Source: Lachnospiraceae bacterium UBA2734
GTDB taxonomy: Bacteria; Bacillota; Clostridia; Lachnospirales; Lachnospiraceae
Reading direction: 5' to 3'
NCBI GenBank assembly: GCA_002353635.1
Contig: DEKA01000012.1
Span: forward strand, 46,598 to 57,300
Length of the DNA: 10,703 bases
The notes below the pieces were generated by a model. It was not told the DNA's origin. It searched no databases and saw only the letters and a list, made by a program, of their open reading frames with translations. Within the stretch, counting starts at the first letter, position 1. The number at the start of each line of letters is the position of its first letter. The position numbers and the translations under genes are program-made. Shown here piece after piece: positions 7,170 to 10,703 of the stretch.

Positions 7170-9034
7170 GCCGGCTCAGACCTCACATCGTTCCTATAGC
7201 TGCAGCTGCTGTCATTACGTTGATCAGCCTCTCACTTCTCGGGTACTCCGGGGCGGCAGAGAATGTGCAGAAAGACGCCTCCTGGTCCGCTGCGGACGGT
7301 ACGCAGACGCAGGATGCAGCAGCTGGATCAACGGAAGACGAAGGAGATTCCGGAGTAAGTGCGGGATCCATGCAGACAAATTCCAAAGCTGCATCCGGCA
7401 TAAAGGCCGGGAAGAAGGACCTGCCGGAGGACGTCTTTACAGTAGAGCTGGAACCGTCTTCCGGAGACTATACAGACCAGGTGCGCGCAGTGCGCTGGTG
7501 GTACAGCGAGCTCAATAACGCGTGGTGTCTGTTCGTTCCGTCAGGCATGGAGAATGCGCTGTACTGGAACTTCAGCGCGGCCTCAGAGATTCTGGTTGAC
7601 GGGCAGCATTTTCATGTTGGGGATGCCTTTGGGGTAGGGGATGGAACGCACACTCTGACAGCAGTTCTTCCCCAGGGCACACAGGACTATCAGATTATGG
7701 TGCTGCACTCGGACAGCGTGGCGACGCTCTTTATCAACACAGCTTCCGGCAGCATGGATTATATTCACGCAGAGAAGGGCAACAGGGAGAACGGCTCCTA
7801 TGCTCTTTATGACGCACAGGGGAATCTTCAGTTCGCAGGGGATATCCGTGATATACACTGTCGCGGCAATGCCTCCTTTACGGACTATGACAAAAAAAGC
7901 TATAAATTATCGCTGGATGAGAAGGCAGATATTTTTGGCTTCGGTGCGAGCAGGAGCTGGGTGCTCATTGCAAATGCACCGGATACATCTCTTCTTCGAA
8001 ACCGCATCACATATCATATGGCAGAAAAGCTGAAGGTGCGGTATGCTGTGCAGATGGATTACGTGGATCTGTATCTGAACGGCATCTATGCCGGCAATTA
8101 TCTCTTGGGAGAGAAGGCGCAGATCAGTCCGCAGCGCGTCGATGTCAGAAACCTTGAGGATCTGACGGAAGAGATGAATGAGGGTACTTATGGTACAGGA
8201 GAGGCTTTTGACGAAGAAGAAAACGGTATAGAAATCCGCGGAGTGAATGCGGAGCATGAGCCGGCGGATGAGACGGGCGGCTATCTGTTCCAGCTGGATC
8301 TGGAGGACAGATATGAAGCGGCCCCCAGTGGCTTTGAGACGCAGAACGGCGCATGTTTTGTCCTCAAGTCGCCGGAATATGCGACGAAGCGGCAGATATC
8401 CTACATTTCTGCCCTGTATCAGGAATTTGAGACCGCTCTGTACAGTGAGAACGGCGTCAATCCCGGGACGGGCAGGTATTATGCGGATTATATTGACACC
8501 GACTCTTTTGCCAGAAAATACCTGATCGAGGAGATCACAAAGAATCTGGATGCCGTCTATTCAAGCCAGTTCATTGTAAAGCCGGATGATGCTGTGAGCA
8601 CGAAAATGTTCGCGGGACCGGCCTGGGATTACGACAAGGCATTGGGCGGTTCAGGCGGCTCGGGCGATCTGGATGCATACCTCTCAGAGCCGGATGGACT
8701 GTATGCGGGCGTGGATTATTATGACAACGGCCGCAACAGACTGTGGGCGAAGCTGTGTGCGCACGAGGATTTCCAGAGGGAAGCTGCGCAGATCTGTCTT
8801 GACGGGTTCGCAGATCAGATTGAACCAGAGACAGAGAATTTTGCCCGGGAAGAGGGAGAGCGTATACTCTCCTCCGGCCTTATGGACGCCGTCCGCTGGG
8901 ATCATTTTGCGGATCAGGAGAGCCTTGCAGACAAAAAAGCCGGGCTGGCATCGAGGCAGCAGGAAGTCATTACCTTCCTTCATGAGAGAAGCGAATGGCT
9001 GACGGAGGAATTTTCAAAAGCAAGCAATGAGTGA
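7166..9034 (+). CDS. Membrane-anchored CotH-family kinase-like protein B
   Basis: This 622-residue paralogue of the protein at 2887-4719 has the same layout. A hydrophobic N-terminal segment (about 7-27) is followed by a Ser/Ala/Asp/Gly-rich linker (about 30-85). The shared N-terminal domain (about 91-205) carries W111-W112, VPSG, VDGQ (144-147) and DG-HTL (159-164), and then comes the CotH domain. CotH motifs are CRGNASF (232-238), KKSYKLSL, WVLIANAPDTSLLRN, VDLYLNGIYAGNYLLGEK, RVDVRNL, GGYLFQLD, KNLD with Asp462, and WDYD (487-490). Both putative active-site Asp regions are kept, so it does not look like a dead copy. It differs from its paralogue in the N-terminal lobe (KKSYKLSL against KKPYRIKL) and in the insert between RVDVRNL and GGY, which suggests a different substrate. 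Its ATG overlaps the preceding stop. A cell-surface location is inferred; the target is unknown. Confidence 0.87.
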   Translation: MSRLRPHIVPIAAAAVITLISLSLLGYSGAAENVQKDASWSAADGTQTQDAAAGSTEDEGDSGVSAGSMQTNSKAASGIKAGKKDLPEDVFTVELEPSSGDYTDQVRAVRWWYSELNNAWCLFVPSGMENALYWNFSAASEILVDGQHFHVGDAFGVGDGTHTLTAVLPQGTQDYQIMVLHSDSVATLFINTASGSMDYIHAEKGNRENGSYALYDAQGNLQFAGDIRDIHCRGNASFTDYDKKSYKLSLDEKADIFGFGASRSWVLIANAPDTSLLRNRITYHMAEKLKVRYAVQMDYVDLYLNGIYAGNYLLGEKAQISPQRVDVRNLEDLTEEMNEGTYGTGEAFDEEENGIEIRGVNAEHEPADETGGYLFQLDLEDRYEAAPSGFETQNGACFVLKSPEYATKRQISYISALYQEFETALYSENGVNPGTGRYYADYIDTDSFARKYLIEEITKNLDAVYSSQFIVKPDDAVSTKMFAGPAWDYDKALGGSGGSGDLDAYLSEPDGLYAGVDYYDNGRNRLWAKLCAHEDFQREAAQICLDGFADQIEPETENFAREEGERILSSGLMDAVRWDHFADQESLADKKAGLASRQQEVITFLHERSEWLTEEFSKASNE

Positions 9035-10628
9035 GATGGATGACAATAAAAAAGGCAGCAGCGATGATTTTGATCTCGAACATGCTGTAGAACAGGAGAC
9101 GATGCGAAGTCTTCATATAGGCCAGGGCAAATCCGGCAGGCACCGTCAGAGTGGGAGAAACGAGGAGGATGGCGCAGATACGCAGCCGCACAGCAGACGC
9201 CGCATGGCAGATGATGACGACGTATATGGTTCCAGGCGCGAAAGCGGCCGTGCATATGCGCGCGCAGAGCGCAGAGATGATCTGCAGAGCGATCCGGATA
9301 AGGATCCCCTTGTTTTTGACGAAGAGGAAATCACGGATGATACCCCCGGTTCTTCTGATGAATCGGCAAGAGATGAGTACGGCGCCAGTGTCGATGAAAA
9401 GACGCTCGAGAAGGAGAACAGGCAAAGGGTTCTGGATGAGACGGCTAAGCTCTTCGACAGGACAGAGGCCAGGGAACATCTGCGCGGCCGCGGGGAGCGC
9501 TATGCCCGCAGGGACGAGTTCAGAAGCGGCCGCGATGAGAGAGCATTTGAGCGCGAGAAAAAAAGAGAGATGAAGAGAGACCGCAGGGACCATAAAAAAG
9601 AGAGAAGAAAAAGACACCATATTCTGCCGCTGATCATTCTTCTTATTATTCTTCTGCCGGTGATGTTCGTCGCCGCGAAGATCAAGGGAATGCAGGGAAC
9701 GGGCATCACTGCCTCGGATTTGAAAAAATACATCAGCGACGAGGTGAAAAAGAGCACCGAGACCGGCACGATGGCCGGGTATACGAATATCGCTCTCTTT
9801 GGTGTAGACTCCGTCGACAACAGTCTTGATGCCGGCAACAACCGGAGCGACATCATGATCATCGCATCGATCAATGACAAGACAGGGGACTGCAAGCTGG
9901 TTTCTCTCTATCGTGACACCTATCTCGATATCGGAAATGACAACTATCAGAAGGCCAATGCCGCCTATGCCTACGGCGGTCCTGAGCAGGCAGTGGCCAT
10001 GCTCAACCAGAACCTGGATCTGAATATCCAGGACTATGCGGTTGTCGGATTCGACGGCATTGCCAGCCTCATTGATGCTGTCGGCGGGATTGAAATGGAT
10101 GTTACGGATGAGGAGATCCATTATCTGAACGATTATCAGTCCACAATGGCGCAGGAACTCGGAAGAGAATATGTGCCGATTACGGCGGCCGGCACACAGA
10201 CGCTCAACGGCCTGCAGGCGACGGCGTACTGCCGCATCCGCTATACGAGCGGCGGCGATTTCAAGAGAACTGAGCGGCAGAAGGAAGTGCTGAGCAAGAC
10301 GTTCGCCAAACTCAAGGCGGCAGGTCCTGTCACCATGATCAAGGTCGCCAATATGATGATGAGCAAGGTAAAGACATCGCTCAACATGACGGAGATCGCA
10401 GCGCTTGCTGCGCGCGCAGGCAGCATCAACATAACCGGCACGGACGGCATCCCGCAGGAGAGCCTGCGCACGGTTGCTTTTGTCGGCGACCAGTCCTGTG
10501 TCATCCCCATTCATCTGACGGATAATGTCGTCTGGCTCCATCAGTATCTGTTCGGCGACAGTTCCTATCAGGTGAGCAGCACGGTGCAGGCGATCAGCGA
10601 CAAGATCAGCGCAAAGACCGGGTACTGA
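9027..10628 (+). CDS. LytR-CpsA-Psr (LCP) family cell-wall glycopolymer ligase with long charged N-terminus
   Basis: LCP proteins transfer undecaprenyl-linked polymers such as teichoic acid or capsule to peptidoglycan outside the membrane. This 533-residue protein has about 195 very hydrophilic residues rich in Arg, Asp, Glu and Lys, with no domain I recognise. A single TM follows at about 199-218 (ILPLIILLIILLP) and the LCP domain runs from about 249. LCP signatures are NIALFGVD, RSDIMIIASIN (Asp275), SLYRDTYLDI (Arg296, Asp297), DYAVVGFDGIASLIDAVGGI, and CRIRYTSGGDFKRTERQ with Arg403, Arg405, Arg414 and Arg417. Together these give the expected phosphate-binding Arg/Asp set. The start overlaps the upstream stop by 8 bp and lacks a strong ribosome binding site, consistent with translational coupling; an ATG at 9036 is an alternative. 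With the GT-C gene in the same unit, it probably attaches a glycan to the wall; the polymer is unknown. Confidence 0.9.
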   Translation: MSEMDDNKKGSSDDFDLEHAVEQETMRSLHIGQGKSGRHRQSGRNEEDGADTQPHSRRRMADDDDVYGSRRESGRAYARAERRDDLQSDPDKDPLVFDEEEITDDTPGSSDESARDEYGASVDEKTLEKENRQRVLDETAKLFDRTEAREHLRGRGERYARRDEFRSGRDERAFEREKKREMKRDRRDHKKERRKRHHILPLIILLIILLPVMFVAAKIKGMQGTGITASDLKKYISDEVKKSTETGTMAGYTNIALFGVDSVDNSLDAGNNRSDIMIIASINDKTGDCKLVSLYRDTYLDIGNDNYQKANAAYAYGGPEQAVAMLNQNLDLNIQDYAVVGFDGIASLIDAVGGIEMDVTDEEIHYLNDYQSTMAQELGREYVPITAAGTQTLNGLQATAYCRIRYTSGGDFKRTERQKEVLSKTFAKLKAAGPVTMIKVANMMMSKVKTSLNMTEIAALAARAGSINITGTDGIPQESLRTVAFVGDQSCVIPIHLTDNVVWLHQYLFGDSSYQVSSTVQAISDKISAKTGY

Positions 10629-10640
10629 TGAAGGAATCTG

Positions 10641-10703
10641 ATGAACAGGAAAAAGACAATTGTTGTTATCGGTGCCGGCGCCGCAGGGCTTATGGCGGCA
10701 GCT
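10641..10703 (+). CDS. FAD/NAD(P)-dependent oxidoreductase, N-terminal fragment (continues past window)
   Basis: Only 21 codons are present. They begin MNRKKTIVVIGAGAAGLMAA, a beta strand followed by GAGAAG, the Rossmann dinucleotide-binding glycine motif used for FAD. The GAGAAGLMAA form is common at the start of HI0933/YhiN/BaiN-type flavoproteins, but so short a piece cannot settle the family. The start is 12 bp after the LCP stop, with AAGGAA (10631-10636) 4 bp upstream of the ATG, so it may be co-transcribed. Confidence 0.7.
   Translation, partial: MNRKKTIVVIGAGAAGLMAAA

Noticed and set aside
2887..9034. Mobile element or recent tandem duplication explaining the two CotH copies
   Set aside because: The copies are strongly diverged in sequence, separated by an unrelated gene, and not flanked by repeats, transposase or tRNA; an old duplication fits better.
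8970..10541. Long (523-codon) open frame on the minus strand, opposite the LCP gene
   Set aside because: The sense strand encodes a well-supported LCP protein; the antisense product shows no domain and changes character over the charged region, as a shadow frame would.
1..10703. CRISPR arrays, tRNA/rRNA genes, phage or defence genes
   Set aside because: I saw no regularly spaced repeats, tRNA-like cloverleafs or signatures of such genes on either strand.

Overview
The window looks like a chromosomal segment of a Gram-positive clostridial bacterium, most plausibly Lachnospiraceae or a close relative. This rests on the gap-pgk-tpiA glycolytic order, clostridial-type protein sequences (for example RCDFNVPL in Pgk), AG-rich ribosome binding sites, and CotH-family and LytR-CpsA-Psr (LCP) proteins in one cluster. 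The taxonomic call is inference; there is no rRNA or other marker gene here. All genes lie on the + strand.

Region 1 (1-2880) is central glycolysis: the 3' end of gap, then complete pgk and tpiA. A strong intrinsic terminator separates gap from pgk. A hairpin abuts the pgk ribosome binding site, and a large imperfect stem-loop fills the pgk-tpiA gap. A GC-rich hairpin with a T-containing tail ends the tpiA unit.

Region 2 (2887-10628) is a run of four cell-envelope genes. They are a membrane-anchored CotH-family kinase-like protein (cotH-like A), a polytopic GT-C/PTPS-related membrane protein, a second CotH-family paralogue (cotH-like B), and an LCP-family membrane protein with an unusually long charged cytoplasmic N-terminus. 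The last three genes overlap by 4 and 8 bp, so they look translationally coupled. A sigma-70-like promoter (TGAACA, 17 bp, TATAAT) lies in front of the GT-C gene, followed by a leader that can form two hairpins. The two CotH paralogues share the kinase-like domain and also an N-terminal beta-rich-looking domain (WW, PSG, VDGQ and DG-HTL motifs) that I cannot assign to a known family.

The inferred joint role is extracytoplasmic: the GT-C protein would handle lipid-linked sugar transfer, the LCP protein would attach a glycan or similar polymer to the wall, and the CotH proteins would modify secreted or surface proteins, possibly by phosphorylation. No sporulation coat gene is visible, so a spore-coat role for these CotH proteins is not supported by the context.

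Region 3 (10641-10703) holds only the first 21 codons of a FAD/NAD(P)-dependent oxidoreductase, starting with a Rossmann dinucleotide-binding motif.
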